NCBI GenBank assembly: GCA_947627085.1
Contig: CANQUO010000083.1
Span: 1 to 8,820 of the forward strand
Length of the DNA: 8,820 nt
From: an uncultured Oscillospiraceae bacterium
GTDB taxonomy: Bacteria; Bacillota; Clostridia; Oscillospirales; Oscillospiraceae
Direction: 5' to 3'
Shown: one piece after another, positions 1 through 4,400 of the stretch
How the letters are laid out: every line of letters starts with the position of its first letter
Numbering within the stretch: position 1 is the first letter of the stretch
Notes under the pieces: generated by a model
What the model was told of the DNA's origin: nothing
Database searches by the model: none
Seen by the model: the letters and a program-made list of their open reading frames with translations, nothing else
Position numbers and translations under genes: made by a program

Positions 1-433
1 CTATGAATATCCAGTCGAATTCCTGGCCCTGATACTCAAGCTCCGACTGCTCCCCCGCCCAGTGGCCGAATTTGATGGTGGCGTCGTTGAAAAACGTCAT
101 TACCCGGGTGGAGCCGTTGTATGCCCCGATCTTCGGGTCCACCTGCTTCACGATGGGCCTTATGTGGTTCTCCTCCAGCTCCGTGTAGGTCCGACGCATT
201 ATGAGTATCTTTATCTCCGGGTTGCTTATGGCCCCCAGTATGGCCTTTGTCCTGACGGCCCAGGTCTTGCCGCCGCCCTTCGCCCCTCCGTAGGCTATGA
301 ACGGTACCCGGGCCTCAAAAAACGCCCTCTGCTTTGGGTTTGCGTCCCCGGGGTTGTATTCCACCACAAATTTGCCCCGCTGATTATTCAATACCCTGTT
401 GGCCTCCGACGTCTTTGGCCTTCCACGCGCCAT
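1..433 (-). CDS. terL: Phage terminase large subunit, N-terminal part (runs off the left edge)
   Basis: This is the ATPase/nuclease motor that packages DNA into the prohead. Only the first 144 codons are in the window, starting at ATG 433. A GGGGGTG ribosome binding site lies just upstream of the start. Residues 49-57 read GGAKGGGKT, a Walker A ATP-binding loop with the lysine at residue 56. It is preceded by NPKQRAFFEA, which fits the adenine-recognition region of large terminases. The last visible residues are EFDWIFI, where the Walker B strand should begin, so the catalytic acidic residues and the C-terminal nuclease domain lie outside. The call is firm from the P-loop, the length of sequence before it and the upstream small terminase. 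The spacing from that gene is abnormal (see the spacer at 434-1028). Confidence 0.93.
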   Translation of the reverse strand, partial: MARGRPKTSEANRVLNNQRGKFVVEYNPGDANPKQRAFFEARVPFIAYGGAKGGGKTWAVRTKAILGAISNPEIKILIMRRTYTELEENHIRPIVKQVDPKIGAYNGSTRVMTFFNDATIKFGHWAGEQSELEYQGQEFDWIFI

Positions 434-1028
434 ACAGTCACCCCCTGGAAAGTATTTTTAAAATTTTTACATGACGGTTTTCAAAACCCCCACCCCCTTT
501 TTCCGGCAGGGCCAACTCTCTGTATAGTTGAGAGCGGCAAATAAGAAAAGCCTTGATTTACAAGGGTTTTTCAAAGTCTTGACGTGACGGGAATGCTGTA
601 ACACAAATTAAGAGCTGTGAAAGTCGCGGTGCGCCTGTGCGCCATTCTTCCTATACGCCAGTCCGCGAAGGCCCCCCGTTTTTCCGCCTGGGGGTGGGGT
701 GGCTTGAAAATCCCCGCCATCGGCCACCTGCCCGGTCGGCCCCTCACCGCGTCCCGCTACACGCCCCCAGGGCCGCCATACTCCCCCGGAGCCGCTCCCG
801 GGCCCACGCGGGACCTTATTGCCGATTGCAACCCGCAACACGCGAAATTGCAAAAATCAGCCCCGAAATCGCCCAATTGCCCCGGACATTGAACAAAATA
901 ATTGTATTGTTCAATTCACCGTCCTAAAGAACCCTTGCGCCCCAAGGCTTTTGAAAATCCTGCATTTCCTGCAATTCCTCAATTGCCCCATCCGTCACAT
1001 CGACAGACCAGCTTTTACCATTTTCCCG
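434..1028. other. Gene-free, partly GC-rich spacer between small and large terminase genes
   Basis: About 595 bases lie between the stop of the small terminase and the start of the large terminase, where phages normally have a few bases or an overlap. I find no open frame with a ribosome binding site on either strand. The open frames present are Gly/Pro/Arg-rich and look like by-products of high GC. Contents I can see are: an imperfect hairpin at 545-572 (CCTTG/CAAGG core flanked by A- and T-runs); a short CTCTC/GAGAG inverted repeat near 514-534; a GC-rich block at about 660-815; a 28-bp inverted repeat at 888-915; and a 10-base direct repeat CAATTGCCCC at 874-883 and 980-989. It could hold a packaging site, a transcription signal or the remains of an inserted element. 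Nothing here is decisive. Confidence 0.6.
888..915. repeat. Inverted repeat with 9-base perfect arms in the terminase spacer
   Basis: ATTGAACAA (888-896) and TTGTTCAAT (907-915) are exact reverse complements separated by 10 AT-rich bases. GGAC (884-887) and GTCC (921-924) could extend the structure outwards with an internal loop. It is an AT-rich island in GC-rich surroundings. It may be a protein-binding site or a packaging or promoter element. The sequence alone does not say which. Confidence 0.6.
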
Positions 1029-1436
1029 TCATCCCGCGGCCTTGTTCCCAACGCCCGACAGGTTGACCGAGACCTCCACATTGCCCGCCGCCGTCACCGG
1101 TTTATCAGTGTATCCGCCGTTACACGGCTGCTTGAGGTTGAAGATGGCAAACGCCGAGAGCTTCGGGTCCTTGAGCCCCACCCGCGCCCAAAACACGGTC
1201 TTGAACTCCTGCCATTTTTTTATAACCTCCGATGCCTCTATCACGTCCGTATCAACCGGCCTATCGCCCTTCTCCATCTCCTCCGCCCGCTTGAGATACT
1301 TCGTCATGGTGTCCTGAGATATGGACGTGAACGAATGCAGGACATAATCAACCGGCGGCTCGTTGTTATCCGCGCAGTACTGCATACACTTCTCAAAAGC
1401 CTCTTTGAGCTCCGCCGCCTTATACTTGGTCTCCAT
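1029..1436 (-). CDS. terS: Phage terminase small subunit
   Basis: The 135-aa product is of normal length for a small terminase, the subunit that recognises phage DNA and recruits the large subunit for packaging. The N-terminal half (about residues 1-60) is helical and could form the DNA-binding part. The segment FAIFNLKQPCNGGYTDKP near residues 98-115 matches the C-terminal signature I know from P22 gp3-like small terminases. Start ATG 1436 is preceded by AAAGGGGG at good spacing. A long hairpin (1467-1525) lies only about 30 bases upstream of the start, leaving almost no room for a promoter. Transcription therefore probably arrives from further upstream. Assignment rests on family resemblance plus the large terminase downstream. 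Confidence 0.82.
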   Translation of the reverse strand: METKYKAAELKEAFEKCMQYCADNNEPPVDYVLHSFTSISQDTMTKYLKRAEEMEKGDRPVDTDVIEASEVIKKWQEFKTVFWARVGLKDPKLSAFAIFNLKQPCNGGYTDKPVTAAGNVEVSVNLSGVGNKAAG

Positions 1437-1466
1437 GCGTCAACCCCCTTTCACGCGCAAAAATAC

Positions 1467-1525
1467 AAAGAATGATAAAAGACGGAAAAACAAGCTCGCT
1501 TGTTTTTCCGTCTTTTTCATTCTTT
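1467..1525. terminator. Long near-perfect hairpin, probable bidirectional terminator upstream of terS
   Basis: AAAGACGGAAAAACAAGC-type arms pair across a tiny loop at 1494-1499. The outer arms AAAGAATGA and TCATTCTTT continue the pairing to 1467 and 1525, with one unpaired base. Both strands show a T-rich run after the GC-containing part of the stem, so it could stop transcription in either direction. It follows the repressor gene and the possible 28-codon frame in the minus direction, and it precedes terS. Confidence 0.75.
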
Positions 1526-1535
1526 ACAAATTTGA

Positions 1536-1622
1536 TTAAATCACGCCGTGGCTGAGCTTGTCAAGAGCCCCGGCAACATTGCTCATTGCTTTACTGATGT
1601 TTTCTGGTTTTTCAGTGCGCAC
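1536..1622 (-). CDS. Possible 28-aa small protein downstream of the repressor
   Basis: A GTG-started frame of 28 codons runs from 1622 to a TAA at 1536. It lies just after the ribbon-helix-helix gene and before the hairpin at 1467-1525. The peptide is charged at its N-terminus (VRTEKPENISKAM) and amphipathic after that (NVAGALDKLSHGVI), consistent with a short helix. AGGCGG lies about 5 bases before the GTG as a modest ribosome binding site. The frame stays open upstream inside the repressor gene but has no ATG. I do not recognise it. It could equally be non-coding trailer sequence. Confidence 0.3.
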   Translation of the reverse strand: MRTEKPENISKAMSNVAGALDKLSHGVI

Positions 1623-1636
1623 GTACCGCCTTCCGC

Positions 1637-1816
1637 TTAAATCCGCCCCTCCCGCTCCATGCGCTCCCTGACAGCTTGCAATATGTAGCCCTGGACGCTC
1701 TGACCATTCGCCGCCTGCTTGATCGCCTCGTGCTCCTCCGGCCTCATGCGGATCGTGAGCGTTTTCATTTTGGCGAGGTATCTTTCATTGGAAATTTTCT
1801 TCTTCTCGTTGTACAC
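1637..1816 (-). CDS. Ribbon-helix-helix (Arc/CopG-type) transcriptional repressor, 59 aa
   Basis: It starts at GTG 1816, chosen because AAGGGAGG lies 7 bases upstream. An upstream ATG at 1885 would put the start before the promoter found here and has no binding site. The product has a basic N-terminus (KKKISNERYLAKM), then KTLTIRMRPEEHEAIKQAANGQSVQGYILQAVRERMER, the strand-helix-helix pattern of ribbon-helix-helix DNA-binding dimers. The strand is residues 18-24. Helix A begins at PEEHEAIKQAA and helix B at SVQGYILQAVRERM. It is transcribed divergently from the plus-strand J-domain operon across a control region full of GCATG/CATGC half-sites. It is therefore probably the autoregulating repressor of both promoters. 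The fold is confident. The regulatory role is inferred from layout. Confidence 0.8.
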   Translation of the reverse strand: MYNEKKKISNERYLAKMKTLTIRMRPEEHEAIKQAANGQSVQGYILQAVRERMEREGRI

Positions 1817-1838
1817 GGTATCGCCTCCCTTGCATGAT

Positions 1839-1867
1839 AGTATACCATATTCCCACGCGACATGCAA
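1839..1867 (-). promoter_or_regulatory. Sigma-70-type promoter for the repressor gene
   Basis: On the minus strand, TTGCAT (1867-1862) and TATACT (1844-1839) are separated by exactly 17 bases. Transcription would start near 1832, giving a leader of about 16 bases before GTG 1816. Putative operator half-sites overlap the -35 hexamer. Confidence 0.75.
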
Positions 1868-1943
1868 GCATGCCAATTTGTACAAAATTCACCGGCAGAA
1901 ATTGTGCAAGGCTCCAAAGTTGCAAAATGGCATGAAATCATGC

Positions 1944-1972
1944 TTGACAATTCGCTTCTGTCATGCTATCAT
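1944..1972 (+). promoter_or_regulatory. Sigma-70-type promoter for the plus-strand cassette
   Basis: A consensus TTGACA (1944-1949) and TATCAT (1967-1972) are separated by 17 bases. Transcription should begin near 1979, about 35 bases before the J-domain start codon. GCATG/CATGC pairs flank the -35 and cover the -10, so repression by the adjacent ribbon-helix-helix protein is plausible. Confidence 0.82.
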
Positions 1973-2014
1973 GCCATCATCACGACAGGCCGCCCGGCCG
2001 GAAAGGAAAGCACC

Positions 2015-2512
2015 ATGAAATACTTCCAGAACATCACCACTCTTGAGGAGCTCAAGAAAGCTTATCACCGCCTTGCTCTCAAGTATCACCCGGACTGCGG
2101 CGGCGACACCGAGGTCATGAAAGCCATCAATCAGGAGCACGACGAGCTTTTCAATGAGCTCAAGGCACGGGTCAACGCCAAGGCCGACGAGCTCCACCAG
2201 ACCACCGAGGCCCCGGAGGAGTTCCGGGACATCATCGACCTGCTCCTCCGTATGCGCGGGCTCAGCGTTGAGCTCTGCGGCTCTTGGCTCTGGATAGGCG
2301 GGGACACATTGACGCACAAGGATAAGCTCAAGGCCGCCGGTTGCCGTTGGGCTCCTAAGAAAGGGCTTTGGAGCTGGCATCACGTGGAGGACACCCGGAC
2401 CTACTACCGCGGCAAGCGGACGATGAATGAGATACGTGGCCGGTACGGCTCCCGCGTGTTCACCACCACCGGCGACCGCGCCGAGTATTACGAGATCGGG
2501 GCGGCCTGCTGA
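2015..2512 (+). CDS. J-domain (DnaJ-like) protein with a C-terminal Trp-rich domain
   Basis: This 165-aa protein starts at ATG 2015 behind GGAAAGGAAAG. An in-frame ATG at 1862 lies upstream of the promoter and is not used. Residues 1-50 form a short J domain: LEELKKAYHRLALKYHPD with the HPD triad at 25-27, then a third helix EVMKAINQEHDELFNEL. J domains stimulate the ATPase of DnaK/Hsp70, so it may redirect the host chaperone. There is no Gly/Phe region or zinc finger, so it is not a housekeeping DnaJ. Residues about 83-123 (GSWLWIGGDTLTHKDKLKAAGCRW...LWSW) form a compact domain I have seen in J-proteins of clostridial mobile elements, of unknown function. It is the first gene of the rightward cassette. 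Confidence 0.85.
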   Translation: MKYFQNITTLEELKKAYHRLALKYHPDCGGDTEVMKAINQEHDELFNELKARVNAKADELHQTTEAPEEFRDIIDLLLRMRGLSVELCGSWLWIGGDTLTHKDKLKAAGCRWAPKKGLWSWHHVEDTRTYYRGKRTMNEIRGRYGSRVFTTTGDRAEYYEIGAAC

Positions 2513-2524
2513 CCGCCCCCCACC

Positions 2525-2595
2525 ACCCGCAAGGCCCGCCCTATTGGGTGAACGGTGAAAGCCCGTTGCCGGTTATCCGGCGGCGCTTATTGGGT
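2525..2595 (+). ncRNA. Divergent twister-sister-like ribozyme element (copy 1)
   Basis: It lies between the J-domain gene and the 49-aa gene. It aligns base for base with copy 2 (offset 262) from CCCGCAAGGCC at 2526-2536 through GGCGCT at 2582-2587. Helices seen: closing stem ACCC/GGGT (2525-2528 with 2592-2595); CCC-tatt-GGG (2539-2548); AACGG-TGAAAGC-CCGTT (2551-2567), whose 7-base loop is a T-loop type; and GCCGG-ttat-CCGGC (2568-2581). Most stem pairs differ from copy 2 by compensatory changes, which supports a conserved RNA structure. Differences from the family sequence I remember: TTATT replaces TCAT at the cleavage region (T2588, one extra T), and CG replaces GA at 2537-2538. It may be slow, inactive or altered in specificity. 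Confidence 0.62.
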
Positions 2596-2626
2596 AAAAC
2601 CAAAATACAGTTTGGAGGTAAAAGCA

Positions 2627-2776
2627 ATGTATCGAATAGTACTTATTAACACCGAGACCAGCAAGCGCAACATGGTGCGCGAGACCTTCACCAGCCGCAA
2701 AAAAGCCGAGGAATTCGCGGCAAGGTGGGAAAAGGTGGCCCCCAATAGCAAGGTTGAAATTATCAAGGCCAAATAA
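2627..2776 (+). CDS. Small protein of unknown function, 49 aa, between two ribozyme elements
   Basis: It starts at ATG 2627, with TTTGGAGGT 8 bases upstream. An in-frame upstream ATG would read through the RNA element and has no binding site. The product opens with a probable beta strand (MYRIVLINTET), then a basic stretch, a helix (SRKKAEEFAARWEKV) and a final strand (SKVEIIKA). This gives a compact beta-alpha-beta layout. I do not recognise a family. It sits between the two twister-sister-like elements, so ribozyme cleavage would release it on its own RNA piece. If copy 1 cleaves, its mRNA would begin with a 38-base leader. The following 75-aa gene has a loosely similar plan. Confidence 0.72.
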   Translation: MYRIVLINTETSKRNMVRETFTSRKKAEEFAARWEKVAPNSKVEIIKAK

Positions 2777-2785
2777 ACCACCGCA

Positions 2786-2858
2786 AGCCCGCAAGGCCGA
2801 CGCAATAGCGCCGCTGGTGCAAGTCCAGCCGCCCAAATGGGCGGGCGCTCATGGGACT
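2786..2858 (+). ncRNA. Twister-sister self-cleaving ribozyme (copy 2)
   Basis: The order of motifs matches the twister-sister ribozyme as I remember it from published structures: CCCGCAAGGCCGAC (2788-2801), GCCGCTGGTGCAAGTCCAGC (2810-2829), a variable hairpin, then GGGCGCTCATGGG (2843-2855). Helices: CCC/GGG closing stem (2788-2790 with 2853-2855), possibly extended by AG/CT around a bulged A; CGC-aata-GCG (2801-2810); GCTGG-TGCAAGT-CCAGC (2813-2829); and CGCCC-aaat-GGGCG (2830-2843). The expected cut is between C2850 and A2851, leaving a 2',3'-cyclic phosphate upstream and a 5'-OH downstream. It ends just before the ribosome binding site of the 75-aa gene, so cleavage would leave a 27-base leader there. 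Confidence 0.88.
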
Positions 2859-2877
2859 ATAAAGGAGGAATTAACAC

Positions 2878-3105
2878 ATGTTCCACGCCATCGAACGCAC
2901 AGGATACGGACAGAGGGCCCGCTACACGGTCCGCCTCTACGGGGAGACTTGGAGCCAGCCGGCGATCCCGAAAATCTACCGCACCGAGGAGGCCGCCCGT
3001 CGTGCCGCCGCCGTTGAGGGAATAGAGATCCTCGCCTGCGGCGACCTCTACGAGGTCCGCGCCGCCTACCGTCAAAAGGTGGGAGGTGTCCCCCATGTCC
3101 ATTGA
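2878..3105 (+). CDS. Small protein of unknown function, 75 aa
   Basis: It starts at ATG 2878 with AAAGGAGG well placed upstream, directly after the twister-sister ribozyme. The product begins with two probable strands (FHAIERTGYGQRARYTVRLYGE), then a helix rich in Arg/Ala (RTEEAARRAAAVEG) and a last strand (GDLYEVRAAYR). This plan, strand then TEEAARRAA-type helix then strand, resembles the 49-aa protein encoded upstream, so the two may be distant relatives. I recognise no family or catalytic residues. Its 3' end overlaps the next gene by 11 bases, which suggests translational coupling. Confidence 0.75.
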   Translation: MFHAIERTGYGQRARYTVRLYGETWSQPAIPKIYRTEEAARRAAAVEGIEILACGDLYEVRAAYRQKVGGVPHVH

Positions 3106-3550
3106 CACCCTTTTCACTCGCTATAATAGCCCAAGCCGTGAGGCAGAAATCAGCCTCCGGGGCTATCTGCTCCGCCCGGATTGTTTGGATCAGGGCAAAA
3201 TCGCCCACTATGACGATACAGCCGCCCGCCTTATCACCGAGGCCCAGACGCTTATTGAGCAATTGACCGAGTACCGCGCCGCTCTGACCGTCCGATATAG
3301 CGAGCTTGAGACAATGCCCTACACGCGCCGCCTGGCCCTCACCCGTGAGCTCCGGCACTACCCGGACCGGAAGGTCTACTACGTGGCCATTGACAGGGTC
3401 TATAAGGACGGGACGACGGTCAACGAGCTCTCCGAGCACTACCCCGGGCAGGAACGCCACAAGGCACTGAAGCGGTTCTCAGCCCTCCAGAAGGAATTTC
3501 CCGGAATTGAAACCGTCAAGGACATCGAAAAGCGTCAATGTGAACGATAA
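3095..3550 (+). CDS. Unknown phage protein, 151 aa, last gene of the plus-strand cassette
   Basis: ATG 3095 is chosen because GGGAGG lies 8 bases upstream. A GTG three codons earlier overlaps that site. The product appears soluble and mostly helical, with no signal peptide or membrane segment. Residues about 40-75 (HYDDTAARLITEAQTLIEQLTEYRAALTVRYSEL) could form a long helix or coiled coil. The C-terminal third (VYKDGTTVNELSEHYPGQERHKALKRFSALQKEFPGIET) looks like a helix-turn-helix of the kind seen in sigma-factor region 4 or phage late regulators. That resemblance is weak and I do not assign a function. Transcription ends at the hairpin starting 60 bases downstream. Confidence 0.7.
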   Translation: MSIDTLFTRYNSPSREAEISLRGYLLRPDCLDQGKIAHYDDTAARLITEAQTLIEQLTEYRAALTVRYSELETMPYTRRLALTRELRHYPDRKVYYVAIDRVYKDGTTVNELSEHYPGQERHKALKRFSALQKEFPGIETVKDIEKRQCER

Positions 3551-3610
3551 GGAATCCGCTCCCTGGTCATTGCAATTTCCGCAACAACCACTCACGCATA
3601 ATAAACACAG

Positions 3611-3646
3611 CGGGCCTCCCCACATTGGGGAGGCCCGTTATTTATT
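3611..3646. terminator. Strong bidirectional rho-independent terminator
   Basis: CGGGCCTCCCC (3611-3621) pairs perfectly with GGGGAGGCCCG (3627-3637) over a 5-base loop. TTATTTATT follows on the plus strand and a weaker T-rich run (TGTTTATTAT) on the minus strand. It lies between converging transcription units: the plus-strand cassette ending at 3550 and the minus-strand early block ending at 3648. It probably serves both. Confidence 0.92.
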
Positions 3647-3647
3647 A

Positions 3648-3860
3648 TCACCCTCGCTTCACTTTCGCCCGCGGTAGTCCGTCCCTCAGCCTGAGCCGCC
3701 GAAGGCCGTTTTTATCCGGGACCATCTTCCCCTTCCGCACAGCCTCGATCCTCCGGCCGGCCACGTCCTTATTCCACCCGCACTTTTCGCACGAATCGTC
3801 CGGACATTTTATGCGGCCAAGGATACACTCCCGCCGCCTTGCCTCCTCGATTTCAGTCAT
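3648..3860 (-). CDS. Small Cys-containing phage protein, 70 aa
   Basis: ATG 3860 follows GGGGGAGG. The N-terminal half has four cysteines at 12, 19, 24 and 27 in RRRECILGRIKCPDDSCEKCGWN, a likely zinc site. The C-terminal half is strongly basic (RRIEAVRKGKMVPDKNGLRRLRLRDGLPRAKVKRG). Small proteins of this kind are common in clostridial phages and have no assigned role. It is the last gene of the leftward early block, 15 bases after its upstream neighbour and right before the terminator. Confidence 0.75.
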   Translation of the reverse strand: MTEIEEARRRECILGRIKCPDDSCEKCGWNKDVAGRRIEAVRKGKMVPDKNGLRRLRLRDGLPRAKVKRG

Positions 3861-3875
3861 ATTTCGCCTCCCCCG

Positions 3876-4091
3876 TTACATATTTTCGCTTTTCGTTCTC
3901 CTCTTGTCACAGTGCCTTGCCGGTCCTGCCCCCTGCCCTCTTTCGTACATCAGGGGATGGAGCATCTTTCCGGTTACGGAGCAGTAGCAAGCACTCCCAA
4001 CGAGCTTGAAATTTTCGCATTCGTCGCAATAGTCGATTTCTTTCCGGCTCTGCTTGGCGAGTGCCATTTCATAAGGCGTTTTGTCGTTCAT
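3876..4091 (-). CDS. Small Cys-rich phage protein, 71 aa
   Basis: ATG 4091 is preceded by an AGGTGA ribosome binding site. Cysteines at residues 22, 25, 35, 37 and 61 occur as YCDECENF, ACYCS and RHCD. The C-x2-C plus later Cys spacing suggests zinc binding. It lies 18 bases downstream of the zinc-ribbon gene at 4110-4400 and 15 bases upstream of the 70-aa gene. All three are Cys-rich and co-transcribed. No specific function is recognised. Confidence 0.72.
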   Translation of the reverse strand: MNDKTPYEMALAKQSRKEIDYCDECENFKLVGSACYCSVTGKMLHPLMYERGQGAGPARHCDKRRTKSENM

Positions 4092-4109
4092 CCCGTCACC
4101 TACATGTTT

Positions 4110-4400
4110 TTACAGCCCCATCTCGGCCCCGCAGTCTGGACAGTAATGCGGAAGCGTTTCCGGGTCATCGGTTTCTTCAAAGTGATTGCACTGGTCGCAA
4201 TGCCACATGTCATAGACCATTTCGCCGTCCGCATAGCCGTCTCCTTCGCCAACCCACACGCCGTACTTCACCGGGTCGATTGTTGGGGCATCATCAATAA
4301 GGTCTCGTGCCGTCGTTTCGTCAAACGGAATACAAAAATCGTGGTCGAGCCGTCTTTCTCCAAAGCTCTTTTTGAGTGCGTCCGCATCAATTAGTCTCAT
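4110..4400 (-). CDS. Zinc-ribbon phage protein, 96 aa
   Basis: It begins MRLIDADALKK and carries a DDAPTIDP motif (residues 36-43). It then has a C-x2-C pair at 68/71 (WHCDQCNHF) and a second at 87/90 (YCPDCGAEM). This is the layout of a very common clostridial phage and prophage protein with a C-terminal zinc ribbon. Its function is not known. The start at ATG 4400 lies inside the end of the 3D-domain gene (14-base overlap), with a GGTGTGGGTGAT stretch as binding site. Coupled translation is likely. Confidence 0.8.
   Translation of the reverse strand: MRLIDADALKKSFGERRLDHDFCIPFDETTARDLIDDAPTIDPVKYGVWVGEGDGYADGEMVYDMWHCDQCNHFEETDDPETLPHYCPDCGAEMGL

Larger units (their letters stand above)
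1832..1974. promoter_or_regulatory. Divergent operator region with clustered GCATG/CATGC half-sites
   Basis: The pentamer GCATG or its complement CATGC occurs at 1832-1836, 1861-1865, 1868-1873 (as the palindrome GCATGC), 1930-1934, 1939-1943, 1962-1966 and 1970-1974. They fall on the promoter parts. 1861-1873 overlaps the -35 of the leftward promoter and 1832-1836 lies near its start point. GCATG-aaat-CATGC at 1930-1943 abuts the -35 of the rightward promoter, and CATGC-tat-CATGC at 1962-1974 covers its -10. This fits paired short sites bound by the ribbon-helix-helix protein encoded next to it. Binding is an inference. Confidence 0.65.

Noticed and set aside
579..610. TTGACG followed by an A/T-containing stretch as a possible plus-strand promoter
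   Set aside because: There is no acceptable -10 at 16-18 bases and no plus-strand gene downstream.
608..892. Overlapping open frames on both strands in the GC-rich part of the terminase spacer
   Set aside because: They have no ribosome binding sites and give Gly/Pro/Arg-rich, low-information products typical of stop-poor GC-rich DNA.
1862..2014. N-terminal extension of the J-domain frame to ATG 1862
   Set aside because: It would cross the rightward promoter and operator sites and has no binding site. ATG 2015 fits the J-domain start.
2810..2829. GGTGCAAGTCC resembling a tRNA T-arm, a cobalamin-riboswitch hairpin or a group II intron fragment
   Set aside because: There is no tRNA acceptor/CCA, no B12 box and no intron domain V. 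The whole element is explained by the ribozyme.
2807..2849. Alternative fold of the RNA as a perfect three-way junction (AGCGCC with GGCGCT)
   Set aside because: The pairing is possible in copy 2 but copy 1 cannot form it, while both copies fit the twister-sister helices, and the GGCGCT bases belong to the conserved internal loop of that ribozyme.
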